Virus record (IMG/VR): IMGVR_UViG_3300047317_000131 | Location: 1 to 24,162 of that record | Length of the DNA: 24,162 nucleotides | Reading direction: 5' to 3' (one strand) | Origin: a virus | Part shown: positions 1 to 5,973 of the stretch, piece by piece | Layout of the letters: the number at the start of each line of letters is the position of its first letter | Position numbering within the stretch: the stretch's first letter is position 1 | The notes under the pieces: generated by a model | Seen by the model: only the letters and a program-made list of their open reading frames with translations | What the model was told of the DNA's origin: nothing | Database searches by the model: none | Program-made: the position numbers and the translations under genes

Positions 1-47
1 CCTGTTCGTTCGATCCAGTCTTTTTTGTCGCGGGTGGTTTTGTACAT
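1..47 (-). CDS. Unknown leftward gene, first 15 codons only (partial)
   Basis: An ATG read leftward from base 47 opens a frame (MYKTTRDKKDWIERT) that runs off the left edge without a stop. A GGAG lies at 61-58, about 10 bases before the ATG, inside a purine-rich stretch. The gene follows the same direction as the 582-6168 block but is separated from it by a 534-base gap, so it probably has its own promoter. The N-terminus is hydrophilic and basic, with no signal peptide. A terminase or other packaging gene would fit this position, but 15 residues do not allow a call. Confidence 0.5.
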   Translation of the reverse strand, partial: MYKTTRDKKDWIERT

Positions 48-350
48 GGCTCGCTCTCTCCAATTACTCCTACCGTATTCTTTTCCTATTACTGCCTTCT
101 GGACCTGTGGTTGCCCTACTCCCCCTTACCCCCTCACTGACACTCTGTGCGCCGGTCAGCCGCCCGCGATCCGGCGAGGTGCCGGTCTGTTCGGACGAAC
201 GTGGGAATAGGGGAATAGGACCGTCCGCGCGGACGTCCCTTTGACCAGCACAAGCACCGTTCTGCCACGCGATGCAATCTGGTCAGGGCAAGCCCTCACT
301 CCTGCAACGTGTGATCTTGGAACCGATTGAACGTGTTGGGGCTTGATGAT

Positions 351-447
351 AAACGCGGACGTGGTAGGTTTGCGTTTAAGAGCGAGCCTTGCACGAACAA
401 GGTTTTCGATCAGAAGAGCGGTGCCGCGATCAACGGTGCCGCTCTTC
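351..447. other. Cluster of three stem-loops, possible structured RNA or terminators
   Basis: Three inverted repeats follow one another within 97 bases. The first is aaacgc (351-356) with gcgttt (372-377). The second is agccttg (385-391) with caaggtt (398-404), which contains one G-U pair and a 6-base loop and runs into four T. The third is a perfect 9-bp stem, gaagagcgg (413-421) with ccgctcttc (439-447), whose loop can extend the stem with G-U pairs. The second hairpin resembles a short rightward intrinsic terminator. The cluster could be a small RNA, a terminator array or a packaging site. It does not fit a tRNA. Confidence 0.35.
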
Positions 448-527
448 GCATTTCTAAACTGCGCTGTGTCGCCCCGATTTGGCAAGCCACCCGCCCCAAC
501 ATTTTTCTCTGGACCTCTTAATAGGGT

Positions 528-532
528 GATTC
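528..532. promoter_or_regulatory. Only GANTC (CcrM-type) site found in the window
   Basis: GATTC at 528-532 is the only GANTC pentamer I found when reading the whole 24 kb. GANTC is the CcrM methylation site in Alphaproteobacteria, and GcrA acts at promoters carrying methylated GANTC. This copy lies in the noncoding gap, 50 bases downstream of the 582 gene's stop in transcription direction and about 480 bases before the leftward gene at 47. A regulatory role is inferred only from its uniqueness, its noncoding position and the GcrA-like gene at 5488-5964. Confidence 0.3.
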
Positions 533-581
533 GCCAGAGACACCCACCAGATATTGATTGGGTCAGCATTGCTGCCTGTGA

Positions 582-1646
582 TTAGCGGGGATCATCGTGG
601 TGGACCTCATAATCGTGGGTCACGAAGCCCAGTGAGGTGTCGCCGCGCTGATGCTCACCAATCCAGAGCTTGCGCCCCTGACAGCGCGTGCAGGACAGGT
701 CTTCGGCAAAGATATGCTCGCATAGCGGCGACAGCGGGTTGCGCCAATCCTTGCGCCAGTGACCACGCACCTGATGCGCACGCCTGCGCAGGATCGTCGC
801 CGCCTTCGCGATCAGTTTGCGCCATCGCGTTTCCGGCACGTTGAGATGCACAACGGAGTGCTTCAGGAATTTCTTATAGCTGCCCTTGGAAATGTAGCCG
901 CGACTTGGCTCCACGTTCTCCATGATGACAGGCAGATCATTGATAGTTGCGAACAGCGCCCAGATGTCACGGATCGAAATCTTCGGCTTCAGCAACTCTG
1001 GTCCTGCGGCGCTCGATATCGTTTGCATCATGCCCGCGCTGAACTTTTCGCTGTAGGTGTACGCCCAGCCGCATTGCTTTGAGTTATAGCCCTTCATCAT
1101 CACCAGAAGTTCGGCGTCCGGTTCGTCCTTCCATATCTTCATCGTGCGCCACGGCAGCGGATCATCATCGCTGCGCCAGACCATGCTGACCGGATGCGTC
1201 AACGCAAACCCCGGCTTCATCACGCTGTCGGTGAATTCCGACGTGATGAATGCAGTTTCGATCTGCGGATGCTGCCTGACAAGAAGGCCAACGCGACCCG
1301 GTGGCGCGCTGTCATCGATCTTGCCGATGCGCTTGATCGTCATGCCGTGATGCGCCGTCCGCTGCATGTAGGCGTTATAATCAAGCTCCACCCATGTCAT
1401 CGCGTGCGGCAATCGCGCGAGCCGTCTGGAATTCTCCAGCGCGGTGAGCCGCTGGCGCAGCCCGCCGACCTTCCAGAAATTCTGCGACAGGTCGAACAGG
1501 AATTCGCTCATGCGCTCATCGAGGACGAACTTCCTCGCCTGCGCGACTTGCAGATACAGATTTGCCGCCTCTGGATTTCCAAGCATGCGCTTGGTGTAGA
1601 GGCCAGAGGCGATGCAGGCGTCGGCGAGCGTCGGAGCTTTTTTCAT
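582..1646 (-). CDS. Unknown phage protein with C-terminal Cys/His-rich region
   Basis: The product is a 354-aa soluble protein with no signal peptide or membrane segment. The ATG at 1646 overlaps the HNH gene's stop as ATGA; a TTG two codons upstream is a weaker choice. There is no good Shine-Dalgarno, so translation is probably coupled to the HNH gene. The last ~90 residues are basic: an R/K-rich VRGHWRKDW stretch, then C-x(3)-H-x(7)-C-x(2)-C, then WIGEHQRGDTSLG and a His-rich end. This could bind metal and nucleic acid. I recall similar tails in uncharacterised phage proteins of Rhizobiales but cannot name a family. It is the last gene of the leftward run, downstream of HNH and RuvC-like nucleases, so a DNA-processing role is plausible but unproven. 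Confidence 0.75.
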   Translation of the reverse strand: MKKAPTLADACIASGLYTKRMLGNPEAANLYLQVAQARKFVLDERMSEFLFDLSQNFWKVGGLRQRLTALENSRRLARLPHAMTWVELDYNAYMQRTAHHGMTIKRIGKIDDSAPPGRVGLLVRQHPQIETAFITSEFTDSVMKPGFALTHPVSMVWRSDDDPLPWRTMKIWKDEPDAELLVMMKGYNSKQCGWAYTYSEKFSAGMMQTISSAAGPELLKPKISIRDIWALFATINDLPVIMENVEPSRGYISKGSYKKFLKHSVVHLNVPETRWRKLIAKAATILRRRAHQVRGHWRKDWRNPLSPLCEHIFAEDLSCTRCQGRKLWIGEHQRGDTSLGFVTHDYEVHHDDPR

Positions 1647-2026
1647 TGGCAAAATAGCGATAGCTGTGCAGACGCGGCTTCGGTCGGCGTATCACGCGGC
1701 ATAGGCTGATAGGCTTTCCCGACCCTGCCGTCCCTTAAATCCTGTTTTGTTTTGATCGAGTGGCAATTCGCACAAAGCAGTTGGTAATCATCCTTCCTGC
1801 CGTCGAACAGTATCGCTCTGGCTGATTTGTTCGCCGTATCGTGCCCCCGCGTGGAGCGAAGCACCGGCACCTTATGATCGAATTGAAGAACACGGGTATC
1901 GGTTATCGTGCATCCGTCACCCACGCATCGTCCTCCCATGATTTTGATTGCACGAAGACGCTGGTTGCGGAGATAGCGCGCTTGCGTGTCGCGCTGCTTG
2001 CGAATGTCGATGTACTTCCCGCCCAT
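1643..2026 (-). CDS. HNH endonuclease
   Basis: This 127-aa protein has the layout of a zinc-supported HNH nuclease. Cys34 and Cys39 form the first knuckle, Asp50-His51-Lys52 (QFDHK) is the catalytic part, and Cys85-x2-Cys88-His89 (CANCH) closes the fold. The N-terminus is strongly basic, which suits DNA binding. Such phage HNH proteins nick or cut DNA; many serve packaging beside terminase, others are homing-type nucleases. Here it sits 6 bases downstream of the RuvC-like gene and overlaps the next gene by ATGA, so all three are probably co-translated. No intron or intein borders are visible, which argues against a homing role. The fold call is firm; the biological role is not. Confidence 0.88.
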   Translation of the reverse strand: MGGKYIDIRKQRDTQARYLRNQRLRAIKIMGGRCVGDGCTITDTRVLQFDHKVPVLRSTRGHDTANKSARAILFDGRKDDYQLLCANCHSIKTKQDLRDGRVGKAYQPMPRDTPTEAASAQLSLFCQ

Positions 2027-2032
2027 GATTAC

Positions 2033-2563
2033 TCACTTTGAATTTCGGAACAGCGGCGTTTGCCCGACAGCAACATCAGGCCGCAGATATCCGCACTGAT
2101 AGCTCCACAATGCGCATGCGTCGGCTTCGTCGGTCGTATCGACCATCCAGCCCAGATCGCGGCATTGCTGAACAGTGCGCGGCTTGGCGATGGCGGATTT
2201 CATGTTGCTACCAAGGAAGTGCGCGCGAACTTGCGCCACTGTGGCTTCACGAAGCTCCACGCGATTGTAGCACCACTCCTCCAGATGCTCCGCGAAGCCC
2301 ATCAGCATTTTGATGGTGTTGATGTTCGTCTTGCCGTGCATCACCATCGGCAGTGCAGGACTTTCGAAGACGACCAGATTGGTCTTGTGCGCTGAACAGA
2401 ACAGATCGAGCCAGAGACGGAATTGCCGATACGCGGCAGCGCGCGGCTCTCCGCTCTTCACGAAGCGATGCGTTCCGAACTTCGGCACAGTGCCGGGTTT
2501 CCCGAATGCCCATCCTGTTACGCTGGCGAGGTCAAGCGCCAGCACTGTGCCGGTGAACGCCAT
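2033..2563 (-). CDS. RuvC-like Holliday-junction resolvase (phage type)
   Basis: This 176-aa protein has the RNase H-like core of RuvC resolvases. LALDLASVTGWA carries the first catalytic Asp (D11) on strand 1, VVFESPA carries Glu67, and TTDEADACALW near the C-terminus carries Asp145 and Asp148. Spacing and length fit the phage and bacterial RuvC family. These enzymes cut four-way junctions, resolving recombination or replication intermediates before packaging. The rightward RecE/RecT-type genes would generate such intermediates. The ATG at 2563 lies only 2 bases after the PEP-CTERM gene's stop, so the two are co-transcribed. All four acidic residues are present, so it should be active. Confidence 0.88.
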   Translation of the reverse strand: MAFTGTVLALDLASVTGWAFGKPGTVPKFGTHRFVKSGEPRAAAYRQFRLWLDLFCSAHKTNLVVFESPALPMVMHGKTNINTIKMLMGFAEHLEEWCYNRVELREATVAQVRAHFLGSNMKSAIAKPRTVQQCRDLGWMVDTTDEADACALWSYQCGYLRPDVAVGQTPLFRNSK

Positions 2564-2565
2564 GA

Positions 2566-3231
2566 TCAGGCGAGCCGCAGCGAGAGCGAGCTATCCTGAC
2601 GGCGCTTGCGCATCGCCATGAAGCCCACACCTGCGAAGCCCAGTACCATCATTGCCCACGTCGATGCTTCCGGCACCGCCTGTGCAATCGGCACCACGCC
2701 GACGTCGATGCGATAATGTTCGAACTCAGTCAACGTGCCGTCCTGAACAAGCAACGTCAGGCGGGTCATGATCTCGCCGTCAGTGGCGTGGAACGTGAAG
2801 CCGTTCTGGCTGTGTCCGTTGCCAAGATCACCAAGGTTGAAGGTCTGGAGAGCTTCAGGATTTCCGAACTGGTCAACAGCGCGCACGAATGCGAACAGAT
2901 TGCCGGTGCCAACCACAGAGAACACCTGAGTGGTCGTGCCAAGAACGAACGAATTCAACTGGTCGTGGACTTCGATCTGAAGATTGTTGGTGCCGTTGAT
3001 CTTGATGTCGTTGCCGTTGGACGCGGCATTGAACGTCGAGACGTCGAGCGCCTTGAACTCGACCAGACCCTGATGCTGACCGTTCAGACTTCCAAGCGCG
3101 ACGTCGCCGCTCAAGGAATTGAAGATGACGTTGTCACCAGTGCCGCTCAGTTTGGTTTCAAAGGTGACGGTCGCGCTGGCGGGCGTGGCGAGTGCGGCTA
3201 GCGCGATGACGGATAGTAGAAGTTTTCTCAT
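2566..3231 (-). CDS. PEPxxWA-CTERM exported surface protein
   Basis: The 221-aa product starts with a classic Sec signal, a basic MRK followed by a hydrophobic core and ATPASA (likely cut after residue 20). The mature part (21-180) is rich in Thr, Asn, Gly and Phe, looks all-beta and has no Cys. The C-terminus is a textbook PEPxxWA-CTERM tripartite signal: VPEASTWAMM (186-195), a hydrophobic helix to about 207, then RKRR (208-211) and a short tail. In bacteria this signal is recognised by an exosortase for sorting to the cell surface, typically in biofilm-forming species. The Shine-Dalgarno AGGAG is well placed. It lies between two DNA-metabolism genes and is not a structural virion gene. It would act in the host envelope, perhaps altering the surface or excluding other phages. 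The family assignment is strong; the role is inferred. Confidence 0.9.
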   Translation of the reverse strand: MRKLLLSVIALAALATPASATVTFETKLSGTGDNVIFNSLSGDVALGSLNGQHQGLVEFKALDVSTFNAASNGNDIKINGTNNLQIEVHDQLNSFVLGTTTQVFSVVGTGNLFAFVRAVDQFGNPEALQTFNLGDLGNGHSQNGFTFHATDGEIMTRLTLLVQDGTLTEFEHYRIDVGVVPIAQAVPEASTWAMMVLGFAGVGFMAMRKRRQDSSLSLRLA

Positions 3232-3247
3232 GGGTGGTCTCCTGAAG

Positions 3248-3290
3248 GATGCGGGTGTCGCATCGTTGACCGCAGCGGAATTCTGCGGTC
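3248..3290 (-). promoter_or_regulatory. Two perfect hairpins in the PEP-CTERM gene leader
   Basis: The 68 bases between the 3300 gene's stop and the PEP-CTERM start hold two perfect inverted repeats. One is an 8-bp stem, gaccgcag (3268-3275) with ctgcggtc (3283-3290), with a 7-base loop. The other is a 6-bp stem, gatgcg (3248-3253) with cgcatc (3259-3264), with a 5-base loop, ending a few bases before the Shine-Dalgarno. Neither is followed by a U-run on the leftward transcript, so they are not ordinary intrinsic terminators. They may set translation or mRNA stability of the exported protein apart from its neighbours, or be protein-binding sites. Confidence 0.5.
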
Positions 3291-3299
3291 AGAGTTGCG

Positions 3300-3764
3300 T
3301 CACGCGATCCGAACGAACCGGGCCAACTCAATCGGGCAACTATAGACCTGATATGCGTAACCCTTTTTGGTGTCGTTCACTTGCTGCACGATCCACCGCT
3401 CATGTGTCACACCGTCAACGATAGCCGAATAGCAAAGATCGCGCGAAAGACTGATGTACCAATCGGCTCTCTCCGACGTCTTCGTGGCGCGATCAACGAA
3501 CACCGACCTAAAGGGCCAGTCGTCCTTGCTCGTGAAGGCCACGCCAAGCCCCTTGATTTCAAATCGCTTCCACGGATTGTCTCCACGCCGCGCCTTCAGG
3601 TCTTCCTTATCGCCGTACTGGTCGCGGTCTTCGAAGCGAGGTCGCACCGTTACTTGATTGATTTGGGTTTCGTAGCCCTTGCGCCGCAGATAGTCGGCGA
3701 AGGCATTCACGGCCTTCATTGAAAACGGAACGGCTTTGCGGAAACGCTCCTCTTCTGTCGTCAT
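3300..3764 (-). CDS. Unknown protein, possible PD-(D/E)XK-type nuclease fold
   Basis: The product is 154 aa from the ATG at 3764, which overlaps the preceding stop as ATGA and has GGAG 7 bases upstream; an ATG four codons earlier is possible. The sequence runs alpha (MKAVNAFADYLRRKGY), then beta with an acidic stretch (RPRFEDRDQYGDKEDL, 41-56), then FEIKG (E69-x-K71), then strands ending in ADWYISLSRDLCYSAIV. An acidic residue ahead of E-x-K resembles the PD-(D/E)XK nuclease core, and the setting among nucleases agrees, but the pattern is short and I do not recognise a family. No membrane segment or signal is seen. Calling it hypothetical is safest. Confidence 0.7.
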   Translation of the reverse strand: MTTEEERFRKAVPFSMKAVNAFADYLRRKGYETQINQVTVRPRFEDRDQYGDKEDLKARRGDNPWKRFEIKGLGVAFTSKDDWPFRSVFVDRATKTSERADWYISLSRDLCYSAIVDGVTHERWIVQQVNDTKKGYAYQVYSCPIELARFVRIA

Positions 3765-4102
3765 TTTCCGCTCCATCCCAGCACCAGATACACGTCAGTT
3801 TCTCTGCCGTGGCTCTTGCTGGTCTTCATGTGACGTCGCTTGCCGGTGAACTGGATGCGATTGCGCCTGATCGCCTCCATGACCATCGCGCCCCACGCGT
3901 TGTGATGATGCGGACGCGCCAGCCCCTTCATCAGAAGTCGGATGCGAATGTCCTCTGCGGTGCCGATGAAGCCGGGGATCAACGCGAGCGCGATGATCGC
4001 CCGCTCCTGCCAGTCCCCGCCGTTCTCTGTCACGCGCTGCAACGCGCGGTCGCGCAGTGTCTTGGCGTCGGTGTGATGATCCCCGAACAGATCATCCATC
4101 AT
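3761..4102 (-). CDS. Conserved small phage protein of unknown function
   Basis: This is a 113-aa basic, soluble protein. The ATG at 4102 overlaps the previous stop as ATGA; a second ATG directly follows it. Visible parts are an acidic/His N-terminus (MMDDLFGDHHTD), a helical middle with alternating charges, and a C-terminal stretch with NAWGAMV, TGKRRHMKTSKSHGRETDVY. The last part, many basic residues before a predicted beta strand, resembles a short winged-helix-like nucleic-acid-binding module. I recall similar proteins in alphaproteobacterial phages next to replication genes, without a known function. Confidence 0.7.
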   Translation of the reverse strand: MMDDLFGDHHTDAKTLRDRALQRVTENGGDWQERAIIALALIPGFIGTAEDIRIRLLMKGLARPHHHNAWGAMVMEAIRRNRIQFTGKRRHMKTSKSHGRETDVYLVLGWSGK

Positions 4103-4302
4103 GTGCCTCGCCCTCCGCGCTTACCCGCCTTCAGGTTGACCACCTTGCCGATACCCTTCGCCTTGATCCTGCTCATCGCGTCGAGCTTGACCTTGTTCTC
4201 CTTGACGCGCTGTTCCTTGGCGCTTCGATCCGCCTCTGCTGCACGCGCCTCGCGCATCGCCCTCAACTCAGCTTCGCGTGGTCCCATTTTCTTTTCTGCC
4301 AT
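4099..4302 (-). CDS. Small highly charged basic protein, unknown
   Basis: The product is 67 aa, about a third Lys or Arg. A long predicted helix (residues 5-45, rich in Arg, Glu, Lys and Ala) is followed by a glycine-rich basic tail (KGIGKVVNLKAGKRGGRGT). Start choice is supported by GAGGAG a few bases before the ATG. The composition suggests binding to nucleic acid or to an acidic partner. No family is recognised. It overlaps the next gene by ATGA, so they are coupled. The 63-base gap before it (4303-4365) contains its ribosome site and nothing else obvious. Confidence 0.65.
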   Translation of the reverse strand: MAEKKMGPREAELRAMREARAAEADRSAKEQRVKENKVKLDAMSRIKAKGIGKVVNLKAGKRGGRGT

Positions 4303-4365
4303 TGCTTGCTCCTCTTGGTTTCGCAGGGTGCTGAAAAATTCCCGCGTCGTCTGAATGCCTCGCCG

Positions 4366-4578
4366 TCAGTTCATCGCCAGATAATAATCCACCAGCGGAT
4401 GCGGTCCATAATAGTCGGTCATGTCCTGCGCCATCTCGCGCGTCAGCAGCAGACCTTTGTCGTAGCCCTTGAAATACAGCACGATGCGCGGCGCGCCGCC
4501 GACCTTCTCCATCTCAACGGCGGTAATCTCGACCAGCATCGGGTCGCTGATATCTTCGGGCTTCAGGTAGCTCGCCAT
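4366..4578 (-). CDS. Small acidic hypothetical protein
   Basis: The product is 70 aa from the ATG at 4578, chosen because AGGAG lies 8 bases upstream; an ATG eight codons earlier has no such site. The sequence MASYLKPEDI...MLVEITAVEMEKVGGAPRIVLYFKGYDKGLLLTREMAQDM reads as a small beta-rich fold followed by a helix and a Tyr-rich end. A similar 'peptide binds/limits expression of a metabolite' pattern is not evident and I recognise no firm family. Its 5' end overlaps the preceding gene by 65 bases in another frame, longer than the usual 4-base overlaps here. One of the two gene ends may therefore be misjudged. Confidence 0.65.
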   Translation of the reverse strand: MASYLKPEDISDPMLVEITAVEMEKVGGAPRIVLYFKGYDKGLLLTREMAQDMTDYYGPHPLVDYYLAMN

Positions 4579-4762
4579 TGTCCCATCTCCTGTAGTATTC
4601 AACCAGCCATCGGTCGATGTGGTCCTGCGTGAAGTGGTAGCGGTCCATCCCAGCCCAGAACTGTTCCTTGGTAATCATGTCGAGGCCGTAGCGTTTCAAC
4701 AGATCATCCAGATATTCATACTTGGTCGGGCGCTTCACCGCCTTCGCCGGGCGCTTCGTCAT
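4514..4762 (-). CDS. Small basic hypothetical protein
   Basis: The product is 82 aa from the ATG at 4762, which overlaps the upstream gene's stop as ATGA and has GAGGA about 8 bases before it. The longer frame back to 4918 lies on top of the neighbouring gene and is rejected. The N-terminus is Lys/Arg-rich (MTKRPAKAVKRPTKYEY), followed by two predicted helices with many aromatic residues (LLKRYGLDM, EQFWAGMDRYHFTQDHIDRWLVEYYRRW). The final ~20 residues, rich in Arg, Tyr and Pro, overlap the next gene's start. DNA binding is plausible from the charge. No family is recognised. Confidence 0.6.
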   Translation of the reverse strand: MTKRPAKAVKRPTKYEYLDDLLKRYGLDMITKEQFWAGMDRYHFTQDHIDRWLVEYYRRWDNGELPEARRYQRPDAGRDYRR

Positions 4763-5034
4763 TGCTGCATCCTCAGTTGCTTGAGGGTCTGGCGACAGAC
4801 GCGCTCCACGTCGCTGAAACGCTGCCACGGTCCACCGTCGATCAGGTTGGCTGGCTGCTTGCCGAACGGCTTCATGTCGTCGCCGACGTTCTTCCAACTC
4901 GCCATGTAGCCAGCCCACTCCGGTTCAAGGACTTCCTCTTCCAGCGAGATGATGAACGAATAGTTGCCGCTGCGCGCCGCCCATAGCTTCTGCCCCTGCA
5001 TAACGGGCTGGATGGGTTCGAAGCGCAGCGACAT
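4759..5034 (-). CDS. Small hypothetical phage protein
   Basis: The product is 91 aa, soluble and mixed charge, starting 2 bases after the stop of the 5037 gene. The N-terminal half (FEPIQPVMQGQKLWAARSGNYSFIISLEEE) reads as beta strands; the middle GYMASWKNVGDDMKPFG and the end DVERVCRQTLKQLRM as loop and helix. This layout resembles small phage proteins with a beta sheet packed on one helix, but no family can be named. It shares the tight spacing of this leftward run and is probably expressed with the GcrA-like and coiled-coil genes upstream. Confidence 0.65.
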   Translation of the reverse strand: MSLRFEPIQPVMQGQKLWAARSGNYSFIISLEEEVLEPEWAGYMASWKNVGDDMKPFGKQPANLIDGGPWQRFSDVERVCRQTLKQLRMQQ

Positions 5035-5036
5035 GA

Positions 5037-5495
5037 CTACGCCGCTCCCAACTGATGGACGTTGCTTTCATCGGGCGGCGGGAGCGCGTCTTCCAGATCG
5101 GCTTGTTCGGGCTTCGCCTTCGTCGCCTTCGTCTTCGGCTCTTTCGGCATCGGCGGCAGATCGTTGAACAACGCCATCTGCGCCTTGTTGCCGCGAACCT
5201 TGGCGATCTTGAGCGCCATCTTGCGGTTCTCGACCTCAAGCTCCGCGACCTTGCCAAGATATTTTTCCAACAGGCGCTCCGCTTCCACTTGCAGCTTCAT
5301 CACCTTCTGCGGAATGCCCTGCGATGCGGCGCGCTCGTACACCGCCTGTTTCAATTCGCGCTGGCGACGTGCGGCATTCATGTACTTGCCACGCGCGCTG
5401 TCGATCTGCTCGTCCGCCTCGTTGATGTCCTTGATGATGCCGTTGATTAGTTTCGGCGTGAATTCCGCGTCCACTTGTTTTGCTGCTTTAGCCAT
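5037..5495 (-). CDS. Coiled-coil protein, loosely GapR/DUF2312-like
   Basis: The product is 152 aa from the ATG at 5495, preceded by AGGAG at good spacing; the longer frame to 5729 lies inside the GcrA-like gene and is rejected. Residues 12-115 are almost wholly helical with heptad-like spacing: a first helix (LINGIIKDINEADEQIDSA), a second (RRQRELKQAVYERAASQGI) and a third (VMKLQVEAERLLEKYLGKVA). The rest is a Pro/Lys/Glu-rich tail. The order helix, 'A..QGIP.KVMK', helix recalls the GapR/DUF2312 architecture of alphaproteobacterial DNA-binding proteins that track overtwisted DNA, but the tail is unlike it and similarity is weak. It overlaps the GcrA-like gene by 8 bases, so the two are co-translated. 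Confidence 0.72.
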   Translation of the reverse strand: MAKAAKQVDAEFTPKLINGIIKDINEADEQIDSARGKYMNAARRQRELKQAVYERAASQGIPQKVMKLQVEAERLLEKYLGKVAELEVENRKMALKIAKVRGNKAQMALFNDLPPMPKEPKTKATKAKPEQADLEDALPPPDESNVHQLGAA

Positions 5496-5964
5496 GTGAT
5501 CTCCTGAGTGCTGCCGGTTGCTGGTGATTGTACAGGCGATGATGCGTCGGGCAGTATGGCGAGCGCACACCTGTGAAGTCGGCGCGAGAGCGACCGCAGC
5601 ACATGCGAAGCCCATCAGTGCCAATCTGATTGAGAATGGCCTTGCAGCCGTTCTCAGGGTTGTCGAGATAGTTGACGCCGTTCGCTGGCTCTTCGCGGAC
5701 GATTTCGATTTCAGGTTCTTCCAGTTCAATGATGGACATGCGCTTGCTCCGTTGCCGTGGTTTGGGTGATCGTCGCGGCTTTGGAGCCTGCTGTTCTGTT
5801 CTGACGAACGAACTGGACTTTGCCAGCCGCCACTTGCGTCCGCTGATCGCGTTGCGCGAAAAAGTGTACCCGGCCTCGCCCATATCGCGAGCCACCGTCG
5901 TCAGACTGCCGCCAGCTTCCCACAGTTTTCGTAGCAGTGCATCGGCTTCGTCGGTCCAGTCCAT
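5488..5964 (-). CDS. GcrA-family cell-cycle regulator homologue
   Basis: This 158-aa protein matches the GcrA layout. The N-terminal helix-turn-helix opens with WTDEADALLRKLWEAGGSL and holds the hallmark SRNAISGRKWRLAKS (36-50; the family has SRNAVIGK-HRL). A basic linker with Pro and Arg follows. The C-terminal Cys/His part is NGC (C107), MCCG (122-123) and SPYCPTHH (C138, H141), as in GcrA's RNA-polymerase-binding domain. GcrA partners with sigma-70 and drives promoters with CcrM-methylated GANTC. Phage copies presumably redirect this system. The start has GAGG 6 bases before ATG. The recognition helix differs (ISGRKW for VIGKAH), so target specificity may differ. The family call is strong. 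Confidence 0.88.
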   Translation of the reverse strand: MDWTDEADALLRKLWEAGGSLTTVARDMGEAGYTFSRNAISGRKWRLAKSSSFVRTEQQAPKPRRSPKPRQRSKRMSIIELEEPEIEIVREEPANGVNYLDNPENGCKAILNQIGTDGLRMCCGRSRADFTGVRSPYCPTHHRLYNHQQPAALRRSHG

Positions 5965-5973
5965 CTCGCCGCC

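Larger units (their letters stand above)
48..581. other. 534-base noncoding gap with repeats and hairpins
   Basis: No convincing gene is visible. Bases 55-145 are pyrimidine-rich on the + strand. The 8-mer gggaatag is tandemly repeated at 203-210 and 211-218, followed by the perfect 12-base palindrome gtccgcgcggac at 223-234. Three stem-loops follow at 351-447 and a single GATTC at 528-532. The gap separates two leftward transcription units, so it should hold a terminator for the 582 gene and a promoter for the gene at 47. Direct repeats plus palindromes next to a possible packaging gene would also suit a cos or pac region. That is inference; none of these roles is demonstrated. Confidence 0.5.

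Noticed and set aside
350-420. tRNA-like stretch (ggttttcgatc, ggtagg)
   Set aside because: The T-arm and acceptor stems do not pair, and the arms are not in tRNA spacing.
327-521. Rightward 64-aa frame in the left gap
   Set aside because: It starts with TTG, lacks a Shine-Dalgarno, lies on the hairpin cluster and is opposite to both neighbouring genes. It is possible but not supported.
156-569. Leftward 137-aa frame in the left gap
   Set aside because: No ribosome site, no recognisable domain, and it runs across the hairpins and tandem repeats. Composition gives no support for coding.
1194-1709. Rightward 171-aa frame opposite the 354-aa gene
   Set aside because: It is antisense to a gene with well-fitting overlaps and has no ribosome site. 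It looks like a high-GC shadow frame.
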